NCBI RefSeq assembly: GCF_001548095.1
Contig: NZ_AP014815.1
Location: 867,656 to 931,655, forward strand
Length of the DNA: 64,000 nucleotides
From: Geminocystis sp. NIES-3708
GTDB lineage: Bacteria > Cyanobacteriota > Cyanobacteriia > Cyanobacteriales > Cyanobacteriaceae
Direction of reading: 5' to 3'
The position numbers and the translations under genes were made by a program. This document shows, one piece after another, positions 32,054 to 42,062 of this stretch (positions are counted from its first letter, which is position 1; each line of letters opens with the position of its first letter). Under the pieces are notes generated by a model. That model did no database searches. It was not told where the DNA came from and saw only the letters and a program-made list of their open reading frames with translations.

Positions 32054-34717
32054 ATGATTGAAGACGAAGAAATCAGAGAAATATATAAAGTTTCAGGAGC
32101 AGAACATATTGAAAATTTGGAAAGAGGATTATTAACATTAGAAAAAGATCCTCACAATACAGAGTTGTTAGCAACTTTATTAAGAGAAGCCCACAGTCTT
32201 AAAGGAGATTCGAGGGTAATCGGGATTAAATCGGTAGAAACTATATCCCATCGTCTTGAAGAATTAATGGGGCGACTCAAAAATGGTCAACTTGATTGGT
32301 CAAATGTACTAGGAGAGAAAATGTATAGTACGGTGGGAGCTTTAGGAAAATTAGTCAATGAGGCTGTTACCGATGCACCTAGTGGTATTGATCCTAATCA
32401 GTTAATTAATCGTTTGAGCGAGTTTTTAATAGATACACCTTCAGTTAATTTCTCTTCTGACGAATTTTCATCTAATCAAGATCAAAGCAATAGTGATTTT
32501 ACCGATAATGATCATCCCCTATTACTTATTGAAGATGAAGATTTACGGGAAATTTATCAAATTTCTAGTCAAGAACATTTAGAACAAATACGACTACAAT
32601 TAGGCTTCTTGCAAGAAAATCCTGATGATCAAGATTCTTTAGAAAAGTTATTGACAGAGTTAGAAAGTTTTGAACTAGATTCTCATGTGGTTGAACAGGA
32701 TTCCATTGAAGTTTTAATCCATAAAGTCAAAAAAACTTGTGAAATACTTAAAACTACTCAATTATCTTTTCCTCAAGTTGCACCTTTTCTTATTCAAGGA
32801 ATAAATGCGATCGCTTCTTTAGTCAATCAAGTTACAACAGGAAATGTTGTCTTAGTCAATTATGAAAGAATATTAGGAGATTTAGAAAATTTAGTAGTAA
32901 CTGGTGAGACTGCCAATAACGATACGGATTCTTCAACAAAAGTAGTTAAAGATATTGCTGGTATTCCTCAAAGAAGAAAAGAAGATCTTGGCATTCAGGA
33001 TACCATTAGAGTCCCCATGCGTTATTTAGATGCTTTAATGACTCATACAGGGGAGTTAACAGTAACAAAAACCCGTCTTGCCCATACAGGAGAAAAAATT
33101 AGAGATTTAATTTATATCTGGAATGACTGGAAAACCCGTAAAAATACTAATTCGGCTCTAAGAAGAAAAGTTACCGAAGAAAAACTAGACGAAATTATCC
33201 ATTACCTTCACAGTAGCGTTTCTGAAAATAATACTCGTTTAGACTTAATTTCACGGGAATTAGACGAAAAAATCCGTACTCTGCGTTTATTACCTCTTTC
33301 GACAATTTTCCTTCTTTTTCCTCGTTTAGTGAGGGATTTAGCTAAAGAACAAGGGAAACAAGTAGATTTTATCATGGAAGGAGGGGAGATTACTGTTGAT
33401 AAGCAAATTTTAGAGGAAATGAAAGATCCTTTATTACACTTATTACGTAATGCGGTAGATCATGCCATTGAAACCACTCAAGAGAGAAAACAAGCCAAAA
33501 AAGATCCCATTGGCAAAATTTGGCTTAAAGCTACTCGTAGTGGTGAAAGTATTGTTTTGGAAATAGGAGACGATGGCAGAGGTTTAGACACAGAAAAAAT
33601 TAAACAAACAGCCATTAAACGTAAACTTTATCGTGCAGAAGATTTAGCTTTGATGGGTGCAAGTCAATTGCGATCGCTAATCTTTTTACCCGGATTCTCT
33701 ACCCGTAACTTTGTCACGGAAATATCAGGGCGTGGTGTTGGTTTAGATGTGGTGCGGACTAATATTGAACGGTTAAAAGGTCATATTACCATTGATTCTA
33801 ACCCCAATGAGGGATCAGTATTTCGGATTCAATTACGCAGTACTGTTGCAACTCTTAACGTGATGTTATTTGAAGTACAAGGATTAATTCATGGTATGCC
33901 CCTAGAGGCAATTTCCAAAACATTATTGATAAGTAATAAGGATATTTATTCTCTGGAAGGAAAAACCACCATCACCGTTGACGAGAAACCCGTTACCCTC
34001 GTCAAAATGGCAGACTTATTGGAATTGCCGAACCTTAACCTTCCTACGGCACAAAAACAGCGACAAAGACAAGAAAAAACCTTTACTCCTGCCATCTTAT
34101 TAACGGTAGAAGGACAAAATCTCGCCTTTGAAGTGGAAAGACTTCTTGAAGTTTTAGATGTGGTAATTAAACCTCAAAGCAAACTTTTAAAAAGAGTTCG
34201 TAATGTTGTAGGTGCAACGATTCTAGGCACAGGGGATGTGTGCATGATCCTTAATCCTAACGATCTCATGAAATCTGTTAATAAAGTTCATCATACGGTA
34301 ATGACTTTAGAGCAAGGAGATTTAGAAGATGAGCAGGGAAATTTCCAAAAACCTTTAATTCTCTTAACTGAAGACTCTATTGCAGTTCGGACTCAAGAAA
34401 AACGTATTCTCGAAAAAGCTGGTTATGAAGTGGTGATTGCTGTTGATGGTATGGATGGTTATAACAAACTACGCAACAGTGGCAGAAACTTTGATGGCAT
34501 TATTTCTGATGTAGAAATGCCTAACCTCAATGGTTTAGAGTTTACGGCTAAAGTGCGTCAACACCCTGAATATAAAGAATTACCGATTATTCTTGTTACT
34601 TCTCTAGCTAAAGAAGAAGATAAACGCAAAGGTGCTCAGGCGGGAGCAAATGCTTACATCATTAAAGATCAATTCAATCAAGAATTATTGATCGAAACTC
34701 TTGATCGCTTAGTGTAA
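32054..34717 (+). CDS. cheA: CheA-type hybrid histidine kinase (Hpt, degenerate Hpt, kinase, CheW, REC)
   Basis: 887 residues. Hpt1 (1-120) has phospho-His47 in Arg-Glu-Ala-His-Ser-Leu-Lys-Gly. A second, homologous module (about 155-275, starting Ile-Glu-Asp-Glu-Asp-Leu-Arg-Glu-Ile-Tyr) has Glu204 at the equivalent position. Dimerisation, HATPase (Leu-Leu-Arg-Asn-Ala-Val-Asp-His, Asp-Asp-Gly-Arg-Gly-Leu) and CheW-like domains follow, then a REC domain (about 765-885; Ser-Asp-Val-Glu-Met-Pro). It is the central kinase of the chemosensory cluster, probably signalling to the PatA-type regulator and its own REC domain. Confidence 0.93.
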   Translation: MIEDEEIREIYKVSGAEHIENLERGLLTLEKDPHNTELLATLLREAHSLKGDSRVIGIKSVETISHRLEELMGRLKNGQLDWSNVLGEKMYSTVGALGKLVNEAVTDAPSGIDPNQLINRLSEFLIDTPSVNFSSDEFSSNQDQSNSDFTDNDHPLLLIEDEDLREIYQISSQEHLEQIRLQLGFLQENPDDQDSLEKLLTELESFELDSHVVEQDSIEVLIHKVKKTCEILKTTQLSFPQVAPFLIQGINAIASLVNQVTTGNVVLVNYERILGDLENLVVTGETANNDTDSSTKVVKDIAGIPQRRKEDLGIQDTIRVPMRYLDALMTHTGELTVTKTRLAHTGEKIRDLIYIWNDWKTRKNTNSALRRKVTEEKLDEIIHYLHSSVSENNTRLDLISRELDEKIRTLRLLPLSTIFLLFPRLVRDLAKEQGKQVDFIMEGGEITVDKQILEEMKDPLLHLLRNAVDHAIETTQERKQAKKDPIGKIWLKATRSGESIVLEIGDDGRGLDTEKIKQTAIKRKLYRAEDLALMGASQLRSLIFLPGFSTRNFVTEISGRGVGLDVVRTNIERLKGHITIDSNPNEGSVFRIQLRSTVATLNVMLFEVQGLIHGMPLEAISKTLLISNKDIYSLEGKTTITVDEKPVTLVKMADLLELPNLNLPTAQKQRQRQEKTFTPAILLTVEGQNLAFEVERLLEVLDVVIKPQSKLLKRVRNVVGATILGTGDVCMILNPNDLMKSVNKVHHTVMTLEQGDLEDEQGNFQKPLILLTEDSIAVRTQEKRILEKAGYEVVIAVDGMDGYNKLRNSGRNFDGIISDVEMPNLNGLEFTAKVRQHPEYKELPIILVTSLAKEEDKRKGAQAGANAYIIKDQFNQELLIETLDRLV

Positions 34718-34769
34718 TTCATCAAACATCAACCAAAACTATAATCACAAAATAAACGGAGACAAAACT

Positions 34770-36221
34770 ATGAGTATTTTACAATCTAAAAAATTACAAA
34801 CTCGCATTTTGATGGGCTATACTTTGCCTTTAGGTTTATTAACTTTATTTGCTTTAATCATGGGAGTCGCTATTAAAAATACCAGTGATGTCTCGATGGA
34901 AATAGAAAGATCAAATCACGTCATTGATAATATCAGAGATTCTGTTATTCATACTTCTCGTATTGTTCGTAGTGTCCGTGGTGCTGGGCTATTTCCCAAA
35001 GAACCTCGTTATGTGGAATCCTATAATGTAGGGGTAGAAAGATTAGAAGACACTCTGACTAAAATGGATAATGGAGATATAAAAGATCCTCAACAAAAAG
35101 AAAACTGGCAAAAATTGGTCAAAGAAATTGAGTTCAAAAAAACAGAAAGTGAGCAAATTATGAATCTCATCAAAGCAGGAAAAATAAATGAAGCAATTCC
35201 CCAAATTAGTGAATTAGAAATGACCAGTTTTGACAAAATAAAAGATTCAATGTTGGAACGTGAAACTAAAATTATCGAAGATTTTAATAGTAAAGAAGAA
35301 TTTGTTTTAAAACTAACAATGACTTTTATTGTTGTGGGTTTATTTGGTGGTGTAGCAGGAACATTAGTTTTTGGTAATATGATCGCTAAAGCTATTACTG
35401 ACGAAGTCAAAACGGCTATTAATAATATTACTGCTTCTTCTAACGAAATTGCAGCAACCATGGAACAACAAGAGCGTACAGCAAATCTACAAGCGGCTTC
35501 TGTTAATGAAACTACAACCACAATGGATGAGTTACGAGCTTCTTCTCATCAATCAGAAGAACAAGCCGAAGCAGCGGCTCAAGCGGCTCAAGAAGTTTTG
35601 CAATTAGCTGATAATGGTAATCAATCTGTAGAAGAAACCGTTGCTACCATGATTGACTTGAAAAACAAAGTTGCCGCCATCGCTGATCAAATTGTCAGAT
35701 TATCAGAACAAACTAACCAAATTGGGAATATTTCATCTTTAGTCAGTGATTTATCTCAACAAACAAATATGTTAGCTTTGAATGCTTCTGTAGAGGCAGT
35801 AAGGGCAGGAGAACATGGAAAAGGTTTTGCTGTAGTTGCGGAAGAAATCCGTAAATTAGCAGATCAAAGTCGTCAATCAGCTTCTAATATTGGTAGCTTA
35901 GTTTCCGATATTCAAAATGCCATTAACACTACCGTTATGGTGACAGATGAAGGAACAAAAACCGTTAATGCTGGTATGAATATCACAGAGCGTACGGCTA
36001 ATGCTTTTGCTGGAGTATTAGAATCTGTTAATAATGTGGCGATGAATAATCAACAAATTGTTCTAAATATTCGTCAGCAAGGTAAAGCGGTACAACAAGT
36101 TCTCGAAGCAATGGATAGTATTAATCAAGGTGCACAAGAAAATGCCGCAGGGCTTTCTCAAGTTAAAGTTGGTACACAACAGTTAAGCCATACTGCAAAA
36201 GAACTAAGTGCGATCGTCTAA
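34770..36221 (+). CDS. Methyl-accepting chemotaxis protein without HAMP domain
   Basis: 483 residues: TM1 (about 14-35), a periplasmic four-helix-bundle-like sensor (36-185), TM2 (about 186-207), then directly a coiled-coil signalling domain. The tip reads Leu-Ser-Gln-Gln-Thr-Asn-Met-Leu-Ala-Leu-Asn-Ala-Ser-Val-Glu-Ala-Val-Arg-Ala-Gly-Glu, near the conserved hairpin. No HAMP domain is evident between TM2 and the signalling helices. It is the only receptor in the cluster, and the presence of cheB and cheR suggests it is reversibly methylated. The ligand is unknown. Confidence 0.92.
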   Translation: MSILQSKKLQTRILMGYTLPLGLLTLFALIMGVAIKNTSDVSMEIERSNHVIDNIRDSVIHTSRIVRSVRGAGLFPKEPRYVESYNVGVERLEDTLTKMDNGDIKDPQQKENWQKLVKEIEFKKTESEQIMNLIKAGKINEAIPQISELEMTSFDKIKDSMLERETKIIEDFNSKEEFVLKLTMTFIVVGLFGGVAGTLVFGNMIAKAITDEVKTAINNITASSNEIAATMEQQERTANLQAASVNETTTTMDELRASSHQSEEQAEAAAQAAQEVLQLADNGNQSVEETVATMIDLKNKVAAIADQIVRLSEQTNQIGNISSLVSDLSQQTNMLALNASVEAVRAGEHGKGFAVVAEEIRKLADQSRQSASNIGSLVSDIQNAINTTVMVTDEGTKTVNAGMNITERTANAFAGVLESVNNVAMNNQQIVLNIRQQGKAVQQVLEAMDSINQGAQENAAGLSQVKVGTQQLSHTAKELSAIV

Positions 36222-36254
36222 TTTAAAAAGCAGTAGAAAAAAGGAGAAAAAACA

Positions 36255-37328
36255 ATGACAATCAAAGTGCTATTAGTCGAAGATTCACCAGTGGCTTCAA
36301 CAATCTTCAAAAGAATGATTAATAGCGCTGATGATATGTCTGTAGTAGGCACAGCAAGAACAGGAATTGAGGCGTTGGAATTAATGCCTAAAGTTAAACC
36401 TGACGTTATTTGTACTGATTTAATGATGCCAAAAATGAACGGTTTAGAGTTAACACGGGCGATTATGAGTAGCACGCCAAAACCTATTTTAGTAATTAGT
36501 GCTTGTGTGCAGGATGAAGATAAAAATAATGTCTTTCAACTCCTTGATGCTGGTGCTGTAGATGTTTTTCCTAAACCTCGAAGCGGTAATATTGAAGATT
36601 ATGAAATGATTACTCAAAAACTTCTGACCAGAATTAGGGTGTTATCTGGGGTAAAAGTTTTTACAAAACGTAGTCAAAATATTAGCCCCATTCTCACTAA
36701 TAATGGTATTCCCGTAAAAATTAACCGTGATAATACTAATAACACTGTTTCTTCTACCTTTGTTAAAGGAATTAAAGTATTGGCGATCGCATCTTCTACT
36801 GGTGGTCCTCAAGCCTTTCAAGAAGTATTAAGTCAATTTCCAGCTAATTTTCCTGTCCCCGTATTATGTGTACAACATATTAGCACAGGATTTTTAGACG
36901 GATTCATCAACTGGTTAAAACAATACTGTCATTTATCAGTTGTGGTTGCACAAACGGGAGACTCACCCCGAAAAGGTTATATCTATTTTCCTCCCGAAAG
37001 ACAACATTTACAATTAGATGCCCAAGGAAGATTTTACTGTGTTGAAGGTGTTGCCGTTGATGGTCATTGTCCTTCAGCTACCGTATTATTTCAAAATGTA
37101 GCTCGTTTTTATGGTTCTGCCAGTATTGGAGTTTTAATGACGGGAATGGGAAGAGATGGGGCTTTAGGGCTTTTAACTCTAAAACAAAAAGGAGCTTATA
37201 CCATTGCTCAAGATGAGGCTACTAGCATTGTGTTTGGAATGCCTCAAGAAGCAATTCGGTTAGGTGCTAGTAAGATTGTGTTGCCTTTACCTGAAATTGC
37301 TCCCAAAATTATGGAAATCATTACTTAG
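36255..37328 (+). CDS. cheB: CheB chemoreceptor methylesterase/response regulator
   Basis: 357 residues. REC domain (1-120) with Val-Glu-Asp-Ser, phospho-acceptor in Cys-Thr-Asp-Leu-Met-Met-Pro and Phe-Pro-Lys-Pro, and a C-terminal esterase (about 170-355) with Ser-Ser-Thr-Gly-Gly-Pro, Gln-His-Ile-Ser and Met-Gly-Arg-Asp-Gly providing the Ser/His/Asp triad. It demethylates or deamidates receptor glutamates for adaptation. AAGGAG precedes the ATG by about 8 nt, and the gene follows mcp by 33 bp. Confidence 0.95.
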   Translation: MTIKVLLVEDSPVASTIFKRMINSADDMSVVGTARTGIEALELMPKVKPDVICTDLMMPKMNGLELTRAIMSSTPKPILVISACVQDEDKNNVFQLLDAGAVDVFPKPRSGNIEDYEMITQKLLTRIRVLSGVKVFTKRSQNISPILTNNGIPVKINRDNTNNTVSSTFVKGIKVLAIASSTGGPQAFQEVLSQFPANFPVPVLCVQHISTGFLDGFINWLKQYCHLSVVVAQTGDSPRKGYIYFPPERQHLQLDAQGRFYCVEGVAVDGHCPSATVLFQNVARFYGSASIGVLMTGMGRDGALGLLTLKQKGAYTIAQDEATSIVFGMPQEAIRLGASKIVLPLPEIAPKIMEIIT

Positions 37329-37418
37329 TAAGCTCAGTTTTGTGGGAATAAGATAGTTAATTTTTATTTTTATTCCTTGTGATTTATTGATGATTATTTA
37401 CTCCTAGAGGACTTAACA

Positions 37419-38933
37419 ATGATTACGGAAACTATATCACCTTCTTTAAGGGAAGAATTTGTTGAATTAATAGCTAAACAGACGGGTATTGAAATCCGAT
37501 CTCAAAATTATGGCTCTATGGGAGATAATATTTTAAGTCGAGTTCAAGAGTTAAAACTATCATCACCTCAAAATTACTATAATCTTTTAGTAAATTCTGA
37601 AGGAGAAGAAGAGTGGCAAAAATTTGTTTGTTTAACCACTAATAAAGAAAGCTATTTTTTTCGAGATAAGGGACAATTTTCTTTACTGCGCAACACTCTT
37701 TTACCTGAATTGATTCGTCGCAATCAACGCACAAAATCTTTAAAAATCTGTAGTGCTGGATGTTCTACAGGACAAGAACCTTATTCCATTGGAATTTTAC
37801 TTAAAGAGTTAATTCCCGATTTATCTTCATGGAATATCACTATTTTAGGTATTGACATTAATAGGGAATCTCTTGCTCAAGGTAAAAAAGGATTTTATAA
37901 TACATGGTCATTTCGGCAAGTGGAAGAGGATATAAAAGCTCGTTATTTCAAAAATTCCGCTGGTTATTATCAGCTTAATGAGGAGATTCGACAGTTAGTT
38001 AAATTTCACCAGGTTAACCTTGCAAGGGATATAATGCCCAGTTTTGACTCGAATTTGCATGATATGGACTTGATTATCTGTCGTAATGTTTTTATCTATT
38101 TTACCGAAAGTGCGATCGCCCATGTAATTGAAAAATTTTTTAATACTTTAAAGCCTAATGGATATTTAATGACTGGTCATGCCGAATTAAATAATAATCA
38201 GGTTAAAGCATTTCAAGCTAAACTTTTTACGGAATCAGTGGTTTATCAACGCCGTAGCGGACAATTTGCCCATGCACAACCTTCTCCTAGTCAATCTTTT
38301 AAACCTACATCTTTTAATTCAGAAAGCATAACACCAATACAAACACAAAATAAAATTGTTTCAACATCTATTAAACTGAGTCCATCGAAAAATGTCAAAA
38401 AATCAACAATAATCACAGAAAAGATCAAAAAAACATCGAATACTTATGAAATTTTATTGACAGAAGTTGAACAATTATTTAAAACGAAATCTTATAATTT
38501 AGCTCAAAAAAAATTAGAGCAAATATTGCAAGAATTTCCTAAGAATTTTGAAGGTACTTATTTAATGGCACAATTACAGGCGAATTTAGGTCAATATGAG
38601 TTAGCAAAAAAATGGTGTGATAAAGCAATTACTCTTAATAGTTTTAACCCTAATCCCTATCATATATTAGCGAATATTGCTGAGGAGCAAGGAAATTTAG
38701 AAAGTGCAAAAAAAGCTTTAAAACAAGTCATTTATCTTGAACCTAATGGAGTATCAGCTTACATTAATTTAGCTAATTTATATCAACAAGAAGGAGATTT
38801 GAAAAGAGCAAATAAAATGCAACAATCAGCACTAAAAATTTTACAAACATTACCTAAAAATACCTCAATTTTAGAATTAGGTAATATTTCTGTAGAAGAT
38901 TTAACGATTCAATTACAACAATTATTATCATGA
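37419..38933 (+). CDS. cheR: CheR-type receptor methyltransferase with C-terminal TPRs
   Basis: 504 residues. CheR N-terminal helices (1-85) and SAM-binding domain (about 86-275) with Ser-Ala-Gly-Cys-Ser-Thr-Gly-Gln-Glu-Pro-Tyr-Ser and Cys-Arg-Asn-Val-Phe-Ile-Tyr-Phe. A Ser/Thr-rich linker (280-340) is followed by tetratricopeptide repeats (about 350-470: Ala-Lys-Lys-Trp-Cys-Asp-Lys-Ala-Ile, Ala-Lys-Lys-Ala-Leu-Lys-Gln). It adds methyl groups to MCP glutamates; CheR-TPR forms are known from alternative chemosensory systems, where the TPR part mediates protein contacts. Confidence 0.93.
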   Translation: MITETISPSLREEFVELIAKQTGIEIRSQNYGSMGDNILSRVQELKLSSPQNYYNLLVNSEGEEEWQKFVCLTTNKESYFFRDKGQFSLLRNTLLPELIRRNQRTKSLKICSAGCSTGQEPYSIGILLKELIPDLSSWNITILGIDINRESLAQGKKGFYNTWSFRQVEEDIKARYFKNSAGYYQLNEEIRQLVKFHQVNLARDIMPSFDSNLHDMDLIICRNVFIYFTESAIAHVIEKFFNTLKPNGYLMTGHAELNNNQVKAFQAKLFTESVVYQRRSGQFAHAQPSPSQSFKPTSFNSESITPIQTQNKIVSTSIKLSPSKNVKKSTIITEKIKKTSNTYEILLTEVEQLFKTKSYNLAQKKLEQILQEFPKNFEGTYLMAQLQANLGQYELAKKWCDKAITLNSFNPNPYHILANIAEEQGNLESAKKALKQVIYLEPNGVSAYINLANLYQQEGDLKRANKMQQSALKILQTLPKNTSILELGNISVEDLTIQLQQLLS

Positions 38934-39039
38934 TTAAATATATTTAAAAGCAAAACATAAGCAACTTTAAATATTAAGAATAATTTCACAATACTGTCAT
39001 TATTATCAATTTAAAAACTATATTTTAGAGGACAAAACT

Positions 39040-40128
39040 ATGAGTTATTATCTTACTTTTACTTACAATAATTTATTTTATGGCGTAACGGCTGAAACAG
39101 TACAAGAAGTATTTTTTCTTCCTGAATTAAAACCCATTCCTGAAGCTCCAAAAGAGATAATTGGGGCGGTTAATGTTAGGGGTAATATTACACCAATTAT
39201 GGATCTTAATTTACGCTTTGGTTATGAGCAAATAGACTATAATCTCAATGATAGTATTGTCATTCTTCAATGGCAAGAATTAAGATTAGGTATTCTTACA
39301 AATCAAGTTCATGAAGTTAAATTTATTGATGAACAAACTATCACCAGTGAATTATCTTATGATAATAGTTGGGGAGAAATTCCCCAAGAAAAATTTATTA
39401 AAGGTGTAGTTGAAGATCAAGAAACATTATTATTATTGCTAAATGTACAAACCTTATTACGGTATCGTGAAGAACAAGAATTTTCTCTTGATTTAGATTT
39501 ATTTGACTTACCAGAAGAACAAGAAAAATCAATAAATAGTGAAGAAATAGAAACTACAAAAGGGGATTTAATTCAGTTCAAAAAAACAATCTTTTTTCCT
39601 CAAGCAAATGATTATGAAAGAAAAATACTGCAAAAAAGAGCTAATAGTTTAAGAGACTCTATTCAATTAAAAGATTTTACTGGTTTTAAACCAATTTCTG
39701 TGTTTACTCTCAATCAAGAATATTTTGGTGTTGAATTATCTTTAGTGAAAGAATTTATTAAATTTAGCCAAATAACTCCTATTCCTTGTACTCCTAATTT
39801 TATTCTGGGTAATATTAATTTGAGAGGAGAAATTATTACTTTAATTGATATTAAAGGCTCATTTAATTTATCTAAATCAAGTCTAAAAAAAGAAAATCAA
39901 GCTGTTATTGTTAATGTTGAAGGAGTAATTGTTGGGCTTTTAGTTGATACTGTTAACGATATTTTTATGCTCAATCCTCAAAAGTTAATTTCCCCTGATA
40001 ACCTAGATACTGAAATTAACAAACATTATTTATCTGGAGTAATTCCTTATCAAGAAAAAATGTTAGGATTAATTGATTTAACCGAAATTATTTTAGGAGG
40101 TAGTCTATTAATTGATGAAGCTGTATAA
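39040..40128 (+). CDS. cheW: Tandem CheW-domain coupling protein
   Basis: 362 residues with two CheW domains: about 1-145 (Glu-Ile-Ile-Gly-Ala-Val-Asn-Val-Arg-Gly) and about 215-355 (Phe-Ile-Leu-Gly-Asn-Ile-Asn-Leu-Arg-Gly-Glu). The linker of about 70 residues is acidic, then Lys-rich. CheW couples receptor to CheA; a double CheW could bridge arrays or replace two single copies. It is the last gene of the cluster, 106 bp after cheR, with AGAGGAC before the ATG. Confidence 0.9.
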   Translation: MSYYLTFTYNNLFYGVTAETVQEVFFLPELKPIPEAPKEIIGAVNVRGNITPIMDLNLRFGYEQIDYNLNDSIVILQWQELRLGILTNQVHEVKFIDEQTITSELSYDNSWGEIPQEKFIKGVVEDQETLLLLLNVQTLLRYREEQEFSLDLDLFDLPEEQEKSINSEEIETTKGDLIQFKKTIFFPQANDYERKILQKRANSLRDSIQLKDFTGFKPISVFTLNQEYFGVELSLVKEFIKFSQITPIPCTPNFILGNINLRGEIITLIDIKGSFNLSKSSLKKENQAVIVNVEGVIVGLLVDTVNDIFMLNPQKLISPDNLDTEINKHYLSGVIPYQEKMLGLIDLTEIILGGSLLIDEAV

Positions 40129-40156
40129 GCAGTCAAAATTAACTTGAACTATATAA

Positions 40157-41911
40157 TTATTTTCTCTCTTCTATTACTTTAATAAAACTAGAATTAGTAA
40201 TTTTTAAAGAGTTATCAAGTTTTTCTAACGTAAAATTTCTTTCTTCTTTTTGTTTTGAACCATCAGGATAAATATAAGTATTATTAGCAGTTAAAGTTAC
40301 TGATTTTTCATCCTGACTTGTTATTTGTAAATTATCTACCGTTACTTGACTAAATTGAGCGAAAAAATTAGAATCTAACTGATTAGGATCAGCAAATATC
40401 CCCTTTGCTTGATCATATTGTTTTTGAGATACTAAATTATACAACTCTTGAACTTTGGCGATCGCCTCATTTCCATCAATAGAAGTAATTTCTTCCGTCA
40501 CAGTCTCATTAACATTCGGATTATTCGTATCTGGATTGTTAGTGATAGGTTGAGATTGACTTTGAGCTTTTTCTTCAGCCTTTCTTCTCAATTCTTCAGC
40601 TTGTCTTCTCTCATTTTCTGCCTGTTGCCGTAATCTTTCGGCTTCTAAACGCTTATTAGCTTCTTCTTCTCGTTTTTTCTGTTCTTCAATCAGTCTAGCT
40701 TCAGTTTCTACTTTTTGTTGTTCAATCGTAGCTAATTCTTCTTGAGTTTGTTGAATATATTCCGTAAAAATAAAACCCGCAGATACAGCGACACCAGCTA
40801 TAATGGCACTTAAAATTAAGGGAATCCAATTATTTTTACTCGTTTCTCTAATATTACTGTTTTCATACAAAGGCTGAGAAACAGGTTGAGGAGTATAACG
40901 GGATTTGGAGACAGGTTGAGGGGTATAACGGGGTTGAGGAGTATAACGGGGTTGAGAAACAGGTTGAGAAGAAAAAGACTCAGATTCAGGATAAAGTTGA
41001 TCTCTAGTAATGGCAACGGTAGGAGATTCGATGCTGGTGTTAGAAGAAGAATTGATGGGAATATTTTTTCGTTGAGGAATTACCGCTACAGTATTAATGA
41101 CACTTAAATATAAGTCTTGATACATCTGTTCGGCGGTAGTGTAGCGTTGACTTAAATCAATTTTAGTGGCTTTTTCTAGCACAGTTTGCAATAATGGATC
41201 TAAATTAGGAACGAAATCAGACCATTCTAATTGACCATTTAAGGAATTACTAGGAAATTCGATGGGGTATTTTCCTGTTAAACTATAGATCATCGTTAGA
41301 CCTAAAGCAAACAAGTCACTACTATACATCGTTCTACCTGTACTTTGTTCTGGAGGCATAAATCCTCTAGTACCAACGATAACAGAGCTTACCATAGATC
41401 CTGAACCTAATTCTACCGTCCCCATTGTTTCTTTAACCGCACCAAAATCAATTAAAACAGGTTTATTGTCTCGATGACGAATAATGATATTTTCGGGTTT
41501 TATGTCTCGATGAATAATTTTTTTACTGTGAATGTATTGAAGAGTTTTCAGTAAAGATGATAGAATGGCATGACATTGAGAACAGTCAATCATGCCTAAC
41601 TCTGCTAAACTTTTTCCTTCTATATATTCTTGAACAAGGTAAAATCGTTCATTATCGACAAAATAAGCATATAGAGTTGGGATTTCTGTACAATGTTGCC
41701 CTAAATCTTCTAATACTTGTGCTTCTTTATCGAATAAATCTTCAATAACATCTGCGGATACTCGATGGTTTGAGTTAATTGGTTTTAGACGTTTAATTAC
41801 AATCAATCTTTGAGAAGGCATATGAGTGTCTCTAGCCAAAAAAGTTTCTCCAAAACCTCCTTGAGCTAAAGTATTAATAATTTGATAACGTCCAGCAATT
41901 AAAGATTCCAT
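40157..41911 (-). CDS. Membrane-anchored serine/threonine protein kinase
   Basis: About 584 residues. Kinase domain (5-265) with Gly-rich loop Ala-Gln-Gly-Gly-Phe-Gly-Glu, Lys in Val-Ile-Lys-Arg-Leu, catalytic His-Arg-Asp-Ile-Lys-Pro-Glu-Asn and Asp-Phe-Gly-Ala. A Pro/Tyr/Gln repeat stretch (about 305-345) precedes one membrane helix (about 362-382). An Arg/Glu-rich coiled coil (390-445) follows, then a C-terminal domain (about 470-584) resembling domains at the ends of other cyanobacterial kinases. It is Hanks-type; the target is unknown. The ATG at 41911 precedes the conserved Ile-Ala-Gly-Arg-Tyr start. Confidence 0.92.
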   Translation of the reverse strand: MESLIAGRYQIINTLAQGGFGETFLARDTHMPSQRLIVIKRLKPINSNHRVSADVIEDLFDKEAQVLEDLGQHCTEIPTLYAYFVDNERFYLVQEYIEGKSLAELGMIDCSQCHAILSSLLKTLQYIHSKKIIHRDIKPENIIIRHRDNKPVLIDFGAVKETMGTVELGSGSMVSSVIVGTRGFMPPEQSTGRTMYSSDLFALGLTMIYSLTGKYPIEFPSNSLNGQLEWSDFVPNLDPLLQTVLEKATKIDLSQRYTTAEQMYQDLYLSVINTVAVIPQRKNIPINSSSNTSIESPTVAITRDQLYPESESFSSQPVSQPRYTPQPRYTPQPVSKSRYTPQPVSQPLYENSNIRETSKNNWIPLILSAIIAGVAVSAGFIFTEYIQQTQEELATIEQQKVETEARLIEEQKKREEEANKRLEAERLRQQAENERRQAEELRRKAEEKAQSQSQPITNNPDTNNPNVNETVTEEITSIDGNEAIAKVQELYNLVSQKQYDQAKGIFADPNQLDSNFFAQFSQVTVDNLQITSQDEKSVTLTANNTYIYPDGSKQKEERNFTLEKLDNSLKITNSSFIKVIEERK

Positions 41912-42062
41912 CTTAATAATTAACAATGAATAATGAATAATAAATAATGAACAAGTAAAAAATTATTTATTGAGTACCTATCTTAACGATTAACTATTAA
42001 ATATAGCAGAGGTAAAAAAAACTAGAAGGGTTGCAAACACAATTCTTGACTGTGATTAGTTT

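Noticed and set aside
40880-40975. Short tandem DNA repeat as a mobile element
   Set aside because: It encodes the Pro/Tyr/Gln linker of the Ser/Thr kinase in frame; an internal low-complexity expansion explains it.
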